DNA of 64,000 nt, taken from Bipolaris cookei (taxonomy: Eukaryota > Ascomycota > Dothideomycetes > Pleosporales > Pleosporaceae). The notes beneath the pieces were generated by a model. It had not been told where the DNA came from, ran no database searches, and saw only the letters and a program-made list of their open reading frames with translations. Position numbers and translations under genes: made by a program. Shown here in pieces: positions 20,032 through 28,875 of the stretch; the first letter of the stretch is position 1; every line of letters begins with the position of its first letter. The DNA lies in contig NRSV01000027.1 of NCBI GenBank assembly GCA_002286855.1, positions 203,772-267,771 on the forward strand, in the 5' to 3' direction.

Positions 20032-22109
20032 CTATCTGAATTTTGATGGGAGCGTAACGCTGCGGCCCGACTTAGTGGTGTGAGCCGGTGTAGGCAATGG
20101 AGCTTGTATGGGCTCATCTGAACGCCAACGCCGTAGGCCACCACCACCTGATCGTTTTTGACGCTTCTTAGGCTTAGTTGATGCGTTTAAAGCTTTACGC
20201 TTGCCTTTTTGGGAAGTTTGAAGAGCTTTATCGTGGTTTTTCTGCTGCTTTTGGAGCTCTCTTTGGGCTACTTTCTCAGCCTTCTCCTTCTCCTTCACCC
20301 TCTTGTCTCTCTCTCTCTCTTCTTAAGCCTCCTGTTTAGCCTTTTCGCCTACTACTTTCTTGGCATCTTCAAGCTTCTTAGCATCAGCTTTTCGAGCTTC
20401 TTCTACTAGTAATTCAGCGTCTTTTCTGGCTCTTTCATCCCGAGCTTCTTGAAGCTTTCGAGGTGAGTAGAAGACAGCGTCAGTAGGACACGTTTGCTTC
20501 CCTCCAAGAGGCAGGCGTCTGCCACGCTTTGTACATTTATTTTTGGCGTCAAGTGATGTAAGCAGCCCCTCGTTTTCAAGCTGTAGAAGCTTGTCCCGAG
20601 TACTAGCGCGGTGAATTGCTCCTTCAAGCTTCCGGACTAGTTCATTACTGTTATCCTTCACTACCTGGGCTAGTAATCGTTGTGTACGCTTTCATTCAGC
20701 AGGAGAGAGATGAGATGGGTCCATATTATCGGTCTGTAGAGGTGGAGTAGTGTAATCAAACCTCTTCGTGACTACTGTCCGATCCATGGGCCAGATGCCA
20801 GTAGCTTCAAAAGCAGCGATAATATTAGCTTTGGCGAAGGAGGAGGCGTACGCTGACTTAAATAAGCGATAGAAATCAGCTTTTACCACTGGAAGAAGCC
20901 CTTGGGAGCGTTGTTGTTGCCGCAAGATTTCAGACGAGTAGTAAGACGAGAGGGGCCCAAATATACCAACATCAAGAGGCTGGAGCGTATGAGTTGAATG
21001 GAATGGAAACACTATCACCATAATACGATTTTTGATGGAGTAGTCCAAAAACTCCTTCGTAACGTGGCTCCCATGACCGTCACAGATAAGTAACCGCCAC
21101 GACCGACGAGCTTTCTTTTTGGTGAATTGATCAAACCTCTTCAGCCACGCTAGACCAAGCTTCTTATTGGTCCAGCCTGTTGGGGCTGAGGCGATGTTGA
21201 TTTGATCGTCTGTAGGTGGGATCTCTTCTACCTGTCACAAGATGCTAGGAGCACGAATCCAAAAGCTTTGGGAAGCGTTGGTGAATTGCTACGTACACTA
21301 TCTGTAAAGACTCAAGACGTTGCGTAAGGAATCAGAACAGAAATTTGTCAACAGAATATATATCATGGGTGGCTAGCGTACGTGTAGTACCTCGGTAGCA
21401 CTCAGCCAATCAGCAGCAGAATCCAGGTGTTATGGTAACCCGGTGGTTACCGTGACACTACCCAAGTGTCCCATATATCGTACGCTTCACTTGACATAAT
21501 GATAGACGTCGGCATGACGGTTATTCACTCTCTGTTGCCGTCTTGCACGGCTGATCTTGCTTCATTCTTTACCCAAACAGGCTTACTAAACACCCTCTTT
21601 GACTTATTCTGTACATCAATTAAGAAGCCCTTCTCATCCATATTAAAGGTGAGACGCCTCTCTATCTTATGCTCTACTATTTTCTGATGTAGTATATCAA
21701 AATAAGAGTCGTACTTATCAATAGAATCAGCCTGGTGGCGTACGCGATCAATACTAGGTGCCCAGCGAGAGATAAGGTGGTCGTGGTTTCGGTGAAGTAA
21801 GCGATCAACCCAGCTCATTGACACCGGGTCCCCAAAGATTTCTGAGCCGAAATTCTGTATCATCTCTCCCATAGGTGGTAGTCTTGTTGTATGAAGCTCC
21901 TCTATATACTGTACAAGCTCCAGCTCTTGTGGTGGCAGTAGGGATTGTCTCATCCCATCACTGGTGGCTTTATCGCGTGAAACCCCTCGCCACCTTCGTG
22001 AGACAGCACTTCGGCTGCAACCGTATTTGGTAGCAACTTCTCGATACATAAAAGATTCTACAAAGTCGCGCGATTTCAGATCTTGAATCGCTTTATTGAC
22101 AGCGTTCAT
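20032..22109 (-). pseudogene. pogo-like DDE transposase, interrupted by a solo LTR
   Basis: From ATG 22109 (MNAVNKAIQDLKSRD) an HTH and CENP-B-like region (WVDRLLHRNHDHL) lead to the first Asp (FNMDEKGF). A TGA stands where relatives have Trp (DGNRE-stop-ITV, about 21525), a G-to-A change. The LTR at 21243-21457 splits the codon after DTWV; the frame resumes with EEIPPTDDQ, then the second Asp (LLICDGHGSH) and third Asp (LQPLDVGIFGPL). The tail is a charged coiled coil with further stops at about 20692 and 20322, ending VTLPSKFR at 20035. Confidence 0.85.
21243..21457 (+). mobile_element. Solo LTR, family C
   Basis: A 215-bp unit beginning TGTCACAAGATGCTAGG and ending GGTTACCGTGACA, flanked by a 5-bp duplication CTACC (21238-21242 and 21458-21462). 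It has TG..CA ends with a short terminal inverted repeat TGTCAC/GTGACA. Removing it plus one CTACC restores the transposase frame across W-V-E-E. No second copy was seen in the window. Confidence 0.85.
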
Positions 22110-22235
22110 ATTGATAGAGTTACGACGCGTTGAAGTTTGTGGGTTGTTTGTGGTTGTGGGGTGGGTTGTGCGCGGCCCGAAAGCGTGCGCAGCCCGGTGG
22201 GGTACCCTACTGAGCCACTCGCTATACCTTTACGT

Positions 22236-22816
22236 TAACGTGTTTCACCACCGAACCGGCAGCCCCACCGAACCGGCAGCTTTCTTACCCCACCCTACCT
22301 TCGTAACAACAACGCGTGATGTCTCAACAACGCAACGCGTACAAAGCCTATACTGAAGTAGATATATCCTTAGCTATTCAAGATATCCAATCTGGATCTA
22401 TTAGAAGTGAAAAGCGCGCTGCTGCAGCTTATAACGTTCCACGAACTACTCTCCAAGAGCGACGCGCTGGAGGACGCGCTCGACGCGATTGCGAGCCAAA
22501 TTGCAAGCGCCTAACAAAACTAGAAGAGGAGGCTATTACTAGGCGTGTAATAGTTGAGGCTGAACGAGGACTACCCTGTGGGAGAGATGACGTGCGAGAT
22601 ATGGCCAACAGACTGCTCCGAAAGCGTGGCGGGGAGGAGGTTGGCAAGAACTGGGTTGATAGGTTTGTCCAGCGCAATCCTGAGCTGCGTACGCGCCAAA
22701 GCCGTCCATACGATCACCAGCGAGCTCTCTGCGAAGATCCAGCGCTTATTAAGGGCTGGTTCGAGCTGGTTCAGAATACAAAAGCAAAATATGGTATCGT
22801 AGACGAAGATATCTAA
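22236..22816 (+). mobile_element. 5' part of a pogo-family transposon (zinc-knuckle lineage)
   Basis: TA at 22236-22237 is followed by ACGTGTTTCACCACCGAACC, then a tandem subterminal motif (CACCGAACCGGCAGC twice, with CC between). The transposase fragment starts at ATG 22319. The element is cut at about 22813, where unrelated sequence leading into LINE material begins. Confidence 0.85.
22319..22816 (+). pseudogene. pogo-like transposase, N-terminal 165 residues
   Basis: It encodes the psq HTH region, an Arg-rich linker (ERRAGGRARRDCE) and the CENP-B-like domain (NWVDRFVQRNPEL), ending at GIVDEDI just before the expected NFDETGF catalytic motif. It is open to its break point, so truncation and not point decay inactivated it. 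It is closely related to the fragments at 700 and 10084. Confidence 0.85.
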
Positions 22817-23517
22817 ATAAATAAATCAATTTAAAGTGCTGCCTGGTTCCCGTGAGGGTCTATGAACACTGAATGCTACAATGTGTATTGCGGGGCAAAC
22901 GTGACCTAAGCGAACTTATGTCTAAAAACCTCCCGCGCCTGAGTATCCGTAGTCTCGTTCTTTCCTTTTGTCTCTTTCCTTATTTAACGGTGCTTTCTTT
23001 AGACAAGGGAGCCGAGGTGTGGTGCTGGAGTGATTAGTCCATCTCATAATCAGCTGTTGGTGTGGCTGTCCTTATCGGGAAGAGTTGGCTCTGTCCTGGT
23101 GCCATGGCCGCAGAGCTGAGGTGGGTAGGCCTCCCGACCGTTTTTTCCTTTTTCGGCTATCATCAACTTGTGTCCTATGTTCGCTGCTTGCTGTTGTAGA
23201 GCTTCCGAAGAAACTCAGGACAGGCGTGGTGGATCCTGCGGTTGGGGAGGCGCTGCGCTGTATCTGCGTAGTGCGCATGAGCAATTCTTGCTTTTTTTCC
23301 TCATTCGCTTTCCGGAAGCTTTGGTGAGCTTTGCAGTGTCTAGTCATCCAGGCCTTATGACCCTTTGACTTGCAGGCTACACAGCTGGCTGCTTCGTCGC
23401 CCTTCGTTTTGCAGTCCCTTGTGGAATGGCTGCCTGCGCAGTGTCCGCAGATGTCCTTGGTCGCATTACACACAGATTGGCTGTGGCCCCATTTCCAGCA
23501 CTTGAAGCATTGTCCGN
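22817..23517 (-). mobile_element. LINE ORF1 fragment with three zinc knuckles
   Basis: Reading down from about 23513, the frame encodes CFKCWKWGHSQSVC, CGHCAGSHSTRDC and CVACKSKGHKAWMTRHC, then a basic tail ending at the stop at about 23072. This is the C-terminus of a gag-like LINE ORF1. It is cut off at the ambiguous base N (23517). Sequence to about 22817 probably continues the LINE toward its endonuclease, but no domain was recognised there. Confidence 0.7.
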
Positions 23518-25262
23518 GCGATGATAGGGAGACTAGCTAATATCGACCGCGGGCTATCTCCCTTTGCTATTAGACAACTATATCTAGCATGCGTTACGAG
23601 CATTGCAGATTATGGGTCGCCAATCTACTGGCGAAACCAGAGCTATATAGAAGATCAGCTTCAGCCACTACATAACGCGGCGTGTAGAAAGGTACTAGGA
23701 ATGTTCAAAACAGCTCCAGCTACCCCAACAAGTATTGAAGCTAGCTTGCCGTCACCAGCCATACGGCTAAGCCAAACGAATCGAAAATACGCTCTGCGAG
23801 CTATACAACTAGCTCCAACCCATCCAATTACAAAAGCTATTGCAAGGCTACAAAAAACAACCCTTCAGCTATCAAAAAAGCCATACAAGACTAGACAGCT
23901 ACGGGCTATCACGAGCTCCATCCCATCTACCCAAGAGATAGAAGAAATCATCCCATACAAGTTCAGACCATGGAATTCTCTCAACTACAATATCTCTATA
24001 TCAAAGAAATCGAAAGAAGAAGAGGCAGCCGCGCACAAGGATTACATCCAAATGATAGAGGATAACTCTATAGTAATCTACTCAGACGCCTCTAAAACTA
24101 AAGACGGAGATGGGATAGGAGTAGGCTTAGCAGTCTATAACCCAAACCAAGAAGAAATCTACGCAAGAAAAGAGAATATAGGCGACAACCAACTCGTCTA
24201 TAATGGAGAGCTTGAAGGAATTGCAATGGCCTTCGAGTACGCTGCTAAAACTGCCCGAAAAGACCAAAACATCCACGTTTACGCTGACAACCAGGCCGCA
24301 ATCTACGGGCTCCAAAGCCTATCAAATAAGCCCGGCCAGCAGTGGGTAGTTCGGTGCCAAAAAGCAGCAAAAGCTATCCGTAACAAAAAAGCAAAGATCT
24401 TCTTGAAATGGGCTCCAGGCCATACAGATATAGAAGGAAACGAAAAAGCTGACTCCTTAGCAAAGGAAGCTACAAAACAAACACCAACAAAATCACAAAC
24501 AAGTCTAGCTTTTCTAGGTACTAAGATCAAACTCCTTCAACGAGCTAGCCAAGCAGAAGAGTGGAGAGAGTATAGGGAAAAAGCAAGAGAAAAAGAAGAC
24601 TAGCTATGGAGCTATCTTCGATCTAAAGCTCAAAAACCAACTAGCAATCCCGAGAGGCATGAAAAGAGATATTTCAGGCTCTTTCTATTCTCTTAAGATA
24701 GGACACGGATACTTTAACTCCTACCTAAAGAGAATTAAGAGAAGAGAATGTGATCTTTGCAAATGTGGGAGACCGCAAACAGCAGAGCATCTACTTCTAT
24801 ACTGCGACTTCTACAGCGCAGAAAGAAACCAGCTTAAAAAGACGCTAGACCAAAAAGTACTTAAACTCCCACTTCTACTCCATACCACGAGCGGCATAGA
24901 AGCTACTTTAGCTTTTATTACTAGCATGAGGATAGGAACAAGAAAGTGGCATCTAGGCCAGGACGGCTAGACGAAAAGAAAAACAACTTTGCTTTTATTA
25001 GTACCATTTCCTTTCCCCTAAGAGAGCTCGCTGGAAGGCAGCCTAGCTGCCCTACATCTCTCCCTGTTACCAAACTGCTCTTTAGCACCAGGCATCTAGA
25101 AGGCTAGCAATAGCTTAGCTAGATAAAGGCCGAAGCACCATAGTCACGCAATACAGCACAACGTACCAAATTGTAACTAGTTAGATAGAATGGCCTTTGG
25201 CCAAAGTCCTACATAGCCAACGGCTGATACAGGACTATAATGGAATAATAATAATAATAATG
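23518..25262 (+). mobile_element. 3' half of a Tad/I-like LINE
   Basis: It begins next to the N at 23517 within the RT thumb region and ends in a (TAA)n-type tail (AATAATAATAATAATAATG, about 25243-25262). The order RT C-terminus, RNase H, terminal zinc finger and microsatellite tail is typical of these elements. It faces the ORF1 fragment head to head, so the two cannot be one intact element. Confidence 0.8.
23521..24970 (+). pseudogene. LINE ORF2 C-terminal half: RT end, RNase H and zinc finger
   Basis: 360 residues are open from 23521 to the TAG at 24601-24603. The RT end reads LYLACVTSIADYGSPIYW. RNase H residues are IVIYSDASKTKDG (Asp), YNGELEGIAMAF (Glu), HVYADNQAAIYGL (Asp) and WAPGHTDIEGNEKADS. 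After the stop, a shifted frame (24659-24970) encodes the C-terminal finger CDLCKCGRPQTAEHLLLYC. The mutation near 24600 separates these parts. Confidence 0.85.
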
Positions 25263-26300
25263 ATTTCAAACAAATCGATTTTTTTTAAAAAAGCGAAAAC
25301 GGAGACGATTTGGTTTGAAATTCGGAATTTGCTTAAAAAGGTCCGTAAACAAAAGCATGTCACTACTGATGTGAGTTTTGATACGGCTTTTGGCCGGGCT
25401 AGTACTTTCTCACAGCACTTTTGAAGCGGCTCTAGGGAGACACAATGTCTTCTCGCAGACCGTTCGAAGCGGTTTCGACATTTTCTGTAAGTCGGGCTTT
25501 TGAAAAAATGGAATAGGAAAGATAGGAAGAAGGAAGATGAAGATGATTATGGTGGAAGAAAGATAGTTCTGGCGGAGTGACATATTTCCTTGAGAAAGTG
25601 CGTAAACAAAGGCACGTGTTCATTGCTGCCTAAGTAGATGCAACTATCTACTGACGTGCGGCTTCTAAAAAAGACGGTGCTCCTGTGAGCACCTCCAACT
25701 TGGAAGCCCATTCCTTCATCGCTGGAAGAGTGTGTGCCGTCTGCTTTCTATACCGATATGATACTTTGAGCTAGTCTTCTGCATGCTCCAGAACCAGCAT
25801 CATCGCTCCCCTTAAATCTCATCCATCCTCCTCAAAGCCCTTCCTCCATAACATACTATGCCTGGTGCGTTACTCCTCGCTTCTCCCAGACCGCATAAAA
25901 TCGCTTTTTGAACGCTGAGTCTGCCAAGTCGCCACCCGGTATGTCCTACATCTATTGGTCTCAGTTTCACATTGAGCGAAAGGATGCCCCACAGCTCACA
26001 CGATAGCGAAATGTGGAAATTGAAACGGCGAAGCAGCCATAATATGTCTGTGTGACTTGTCATCGTTCACGGCAGGGTAGGAATTAATGGGGAAAAGAGT
26101 TTATACGAGAGGCTTTTCATCAGAGATGTGGAGGTTGTGACAGGCATCCCTTAGAAGGCATCTGGAATTTCGACCACGAGCGTAAGTGACGGATATACGA
26201 AACGGATCTCGGTGGTATTTCTCGCTAGGTATTTCATGGAGCGGAGAGAGAATCGCACGAAAGCTTTGAGACTTGCTTCATCATCCATTGCGATGAGCCC
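25263..26300. other. Intergenic, with a diverged direct repeat
   Basis: A short motif recurs in direct orientation about 257 bp apart (around TCCGTAAACAAAAGCATGT near 25342 and TGCGTAAACAAAGGCACGT near 25599). No domain or frame explains it. The minus-strand region just left of 26301 may be the 3' untranslated or additional coding part of the next gene. Confidence 0.3.
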
Positions 26301-26801
26301 CTACAGGCGAAGCCTTTTCCACAACTGCCTCATCGAAAGTTTTCCTCTTCGATAACGCATCATTCTGGGCAATGCTCTCGGATCACACAAGTAGGATATG
26401 TGTTTATCCATGAACGTGATACCGTAGATGGAGCTGAAGCAGTCATGTAGATCGATTAAACCAATGAGGTGTTCAGCTCGAATGACAATGACTGGCGGCG
26501 ACCACAATATCACTCGCATCCGTGGCAAAACGACAGATGATGCTTCTGATTTGATCTGATGGATAGTTACGAGGATCGAGAGACCTGGGATGACCGTATT
26601 GAAGAGTATCACATAATGTTGGTCATCCCGTAGAGGAACCCTGTCTCGGTACTTTTTCATGCCCAGCTCCTCGTATACCATGAGACGTATATCTTTTGGG
26701 AGATCCAAAAATCGAAATGATTGTTTCGTGCCATCTTTGATGGTGGAAGTTTCGGGCGCAGTGGTGAGTGGAGGAGGATGTGAGAGCTTTGGAGGACCCA
26801 T
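26301..26801 (-). CDS. 2EXR/F-box-like domain protein
   Basis: 166 residues from ATG 26801 (MGPPKLSHPPPL), chosen over the upstream ATG at 26882 because a Pro/Thr-rich leader and then the domain start follow it. The segment FRFLDLPKDIRLMVYEELG is the typical start of the 2EXR/F-box-like domain that is very frequent in Pleosporales and followed by a variable C-terminus. Function is unknown. The frame stays open past its TAG (26303-26301) for about 60 more codons, so a missed intron or a nonsense mutation is possible. Confidence 0.55.
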   Translation of the reverse strand: MGPPKLSHPPPLTTAPETSTIKDGTKQSFRFLDLPKDIRLMVYEELGMKKYRDRVPLRDDQHYVILFNTVIPGLSILVTIHQIKSEASSVVLPRMRVILWSPPVIVIRAEHLIGLIDLHDCFSSIYGITFMDKHISYLCDPRALPRMMRYRRGKLSMRQLWKRLRL

Positions 26802-27618
26802 GGTTCTCAAACGGCAAAGTTGAGGTGACTGAAGAACGTTCTTATTATGGTATCGTTCGCTGCAACACGCATTGGTCAGCATTTAACTCGGGACACACAG
26901 ATGTTTGCTGGTCAAGTATCTTAGAGGTTCTTGTTGCAATAACACAGTGCTCATACTCAGATATGCAGAGGATAAGTTTGTCACATGAGAGGCTCGCTCA
27001 GGGATCATTATTCCCTTCCCAACAACAGTCAGCACTAATGACCCTGGGATGTTTTTGAAAAGATCCTGATACTAATCTAACCGGAGCATTGCTTTCGTTA
27101 CCACGCTCGACGAGGTATGCCTTGTCATCATTGGCAGATTGTGAATGAGATGACGGGCACATTTCTGCCCACATATCATATGTAGATCATACTGAAGTGC
27201 AACGAAGATGCAGGGACCATGTCAGTCGTATCTCGTCATTCTAAGAGGACCTGGTGGGTGGTGGCAATTTAGTTCCTATGCGCACAAGGTGAAAGTCAAG
27301 TTCACTCATGGCTCGAGCAAATCAAGCGATCCCCGACTTGTCCACGGGGCGCACAGGTTGATACAAATATAAATCATTGGATGTAAGGATCACTTGCTGA
27401 GGAATAATAGAAGAAGATAGTCAAGCTCATTACCATTATTTGTGGATCTTGGAATAAGGCTCAACAGCAAGCAAAGACACCATCAGTCTCCAGACCAAGA
27501 CACATCTCTTCAAGTATCTCACCTGGTCCCAAAGGACCTGTTTCAAGGCTATGAAAACCCAGCTCAAGCCATCTTACTCACTGAGATCCAAACCCCATCC
27601 ACTTATCACTGCCGCCCC
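26802..27618. other. Intergenic, no recognised gene
   Basis: Upstream of the 2EXR-like gene and downstream of the 27619-28656 gene. A plus-strand frame at 27442-27870 runs into the neighbouring gene on the other strand and is not called. Confidence 0.3.
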
Positions 27619-28656
27619 TCAGAGAGACGACTCTTCCAACCCAGTCGTCACTCCCAACCGCTTATCCCAAAGCGTCTCCACAATATGAAAAGCCGCCCTC
27701 CGCTCATCCCAATCCTCTACGCTATCGTACTGAAGCCACCGACCTCCCCTCGCGCCAATACTCTGCACAGATGCATCGCCTGCCTCGATACCGTTTTCGG
27801 CTCTGGAAACGGCCGCATACCTAATCAGCCCGTACGCCTCCAGATCCTCAAATGTACACGGAGTAAATAGCATCTGCCGCACATCTTGCATGCGCGCCCT
27901 CCATGAGTCCTGTGCGGAGTTCCCTGTTGATGGAACGGCAGTGTAGTATCCCAATGCGTGTCTGCTGTCGTGATAGAACCGCGGTAAGAAGAGTATAGTA
28001 ACGACATCTTCGTTTTCCTCATCCTGCTCGTGTAATATGTCTTCTGCCAAAACGTCGCGTTGTAGTTTGGGAAGCCAGCCTGCGGGGGGAAGGTTGGGCA
28101 GGTGGTTGATCGCCGACTGGGAGTTTATGTAGGGGAGGTTGTGCTGGGCGATGCGTACTATGGCGAGACAGATGGCGGGGTTGGTCGTCATGCACGTGTA
28201 AATTTGGTGTTCGTACTCGGTATACACTGGCGGTGGTCGCGGGATAGCTGTGGATGAATAGTTAGTGCTATGCTTGTGTCGCTCTCGCTCGATTTTGTCT
28301 TGCTGCTCATCACCAGCGTGTCGCGCATCCGGCTCTCTCAACCCGTTGCGACGATAATCATCGAAATCTGTGCAGATGTACTTGTAGTCCTTCTTTAGAG
28401 AAAGCTGTTTGAGGTAATGCTCTACGCCAGTGAGTCGTCCTGTCTCGTTCAGAGTTTCGACGCTGTTCACTACTATATCATCTTGGTGGGAATCCCATGG
28501 GTACTTCCGTAGAGGTTGCGGCGCTGTGGACGCATCTGGCGAAGTGGCTGTACTGCTTTTTATGGGTGTGCGTTTTGTGAGTACTCTGGCCATTTTCCTG
28601 GAGTTCGCTGTAGTAAACGCTCTAGAAGTGACGGCTGGATGATTGGCTTTTGGCAT
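27619..28656 (-). CDS. Conserved-looking hypothetical protein
   Basis: 345 residues, single exon. The start at 28656 (MPKANHPAVTSRAF) is preferred over 28710 because the first 18 residues read like leader sequence. The N-terminal 60 residues are basic and Ser/Thr-rich, which could be a mitochondrial presequence. The rest is a globular-looking protein with no recognised domain; it contains DFDDYRRNG, TILFLPRFYHDSRHALG and ESSL at the end. The long frame and fungal codon use argue that it is real. Its 3' end faces the 2EXR-like gene in tandem orientation, and RIX1 lies upstream on the same strand. Confidence 0.6.
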   Translation of the reverse strand: MPKANHPAVTSRAFTTANSRKMARVLTKRTPIKSSTATSPDASTAPQPLRKYPWDSHQDDIVVNSVETLNETGRLTGVEHYLKQLSLKKDYKYICTDFDDYRRNGLREPDARHAGDEQQDKIERERHKHSTNYSSTAIPRPPPVYTEYEHQIYTCMTTNPAICLAIVRIAQHNLPYINSQSAINHLPNLPPAGWLPKLQRDVLAEDILHEQDEENEDVVTILFLPRFYHDSRHALGYYTAVPSTGNSAQDSWRARMQDVRQMLFTPCTFEDLEAYGLIRYAAVSRAENGIEAGDASVQSIGARGGRWLQYDSVEDWDERRAAFHIVETLWDKRLGVTTGLEESSL

Positions 28657-28875
28657 AGTGGCGGTGTTGTAATGTGGCCCGTGAATCAAGCAGGACCGGT
28701 AAGCATCCAAAACATTAATGGAACAATCTGGACGGGTGGAAAGTAATGGTGTAAGAAGTCGTATTGTAATCTATGGATAACGGACAAGGTCTGTGCACCA
28801 CGAGCGTTTGTGGCCAAGTTTCACTGAACATTCAAAGCGCGCGCAAATCCATGGTTTGTATGATTACTATTACTA

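Larger units (their letters stand above)
19565..22209 (-). mobile_element. pogo-family transposon (coiled-coil lineage) nested in another pogo element
   Basis: The ends read TA then GGGTACCCCACCGGGCTG (from 19565) and CAGCCCGGTGGGGTACCC then TA (to 22209), giving inverted repeats of about 45 bp that also share CGCTTTCGGGCCGCGCAC. It inserted next to the remaining right end of the element 18626-22224. Two solo LTRs later landed in it (19678-19985 and 21243-21457). Confidence 0.88.
18626..22224 (-). mobile_element. pogo-family transposon (zinc-knuckle lineage), split by a nested pogo element
   Basis: The left end is TA then GCGAGTGGCTCA at 18626-18639; the right end is TGAGCCACTCGC then TA at 22211-22224. 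Only 18626-19566 and 22208-22224 belong to it; the rest is the inserted element 19565-22209. The half of its transposase upstream of the second catalytic Asp is missing. The deletion edge coincides with a copy of the terminal motif inside the coding region (see findings). Confidence 0.75.
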
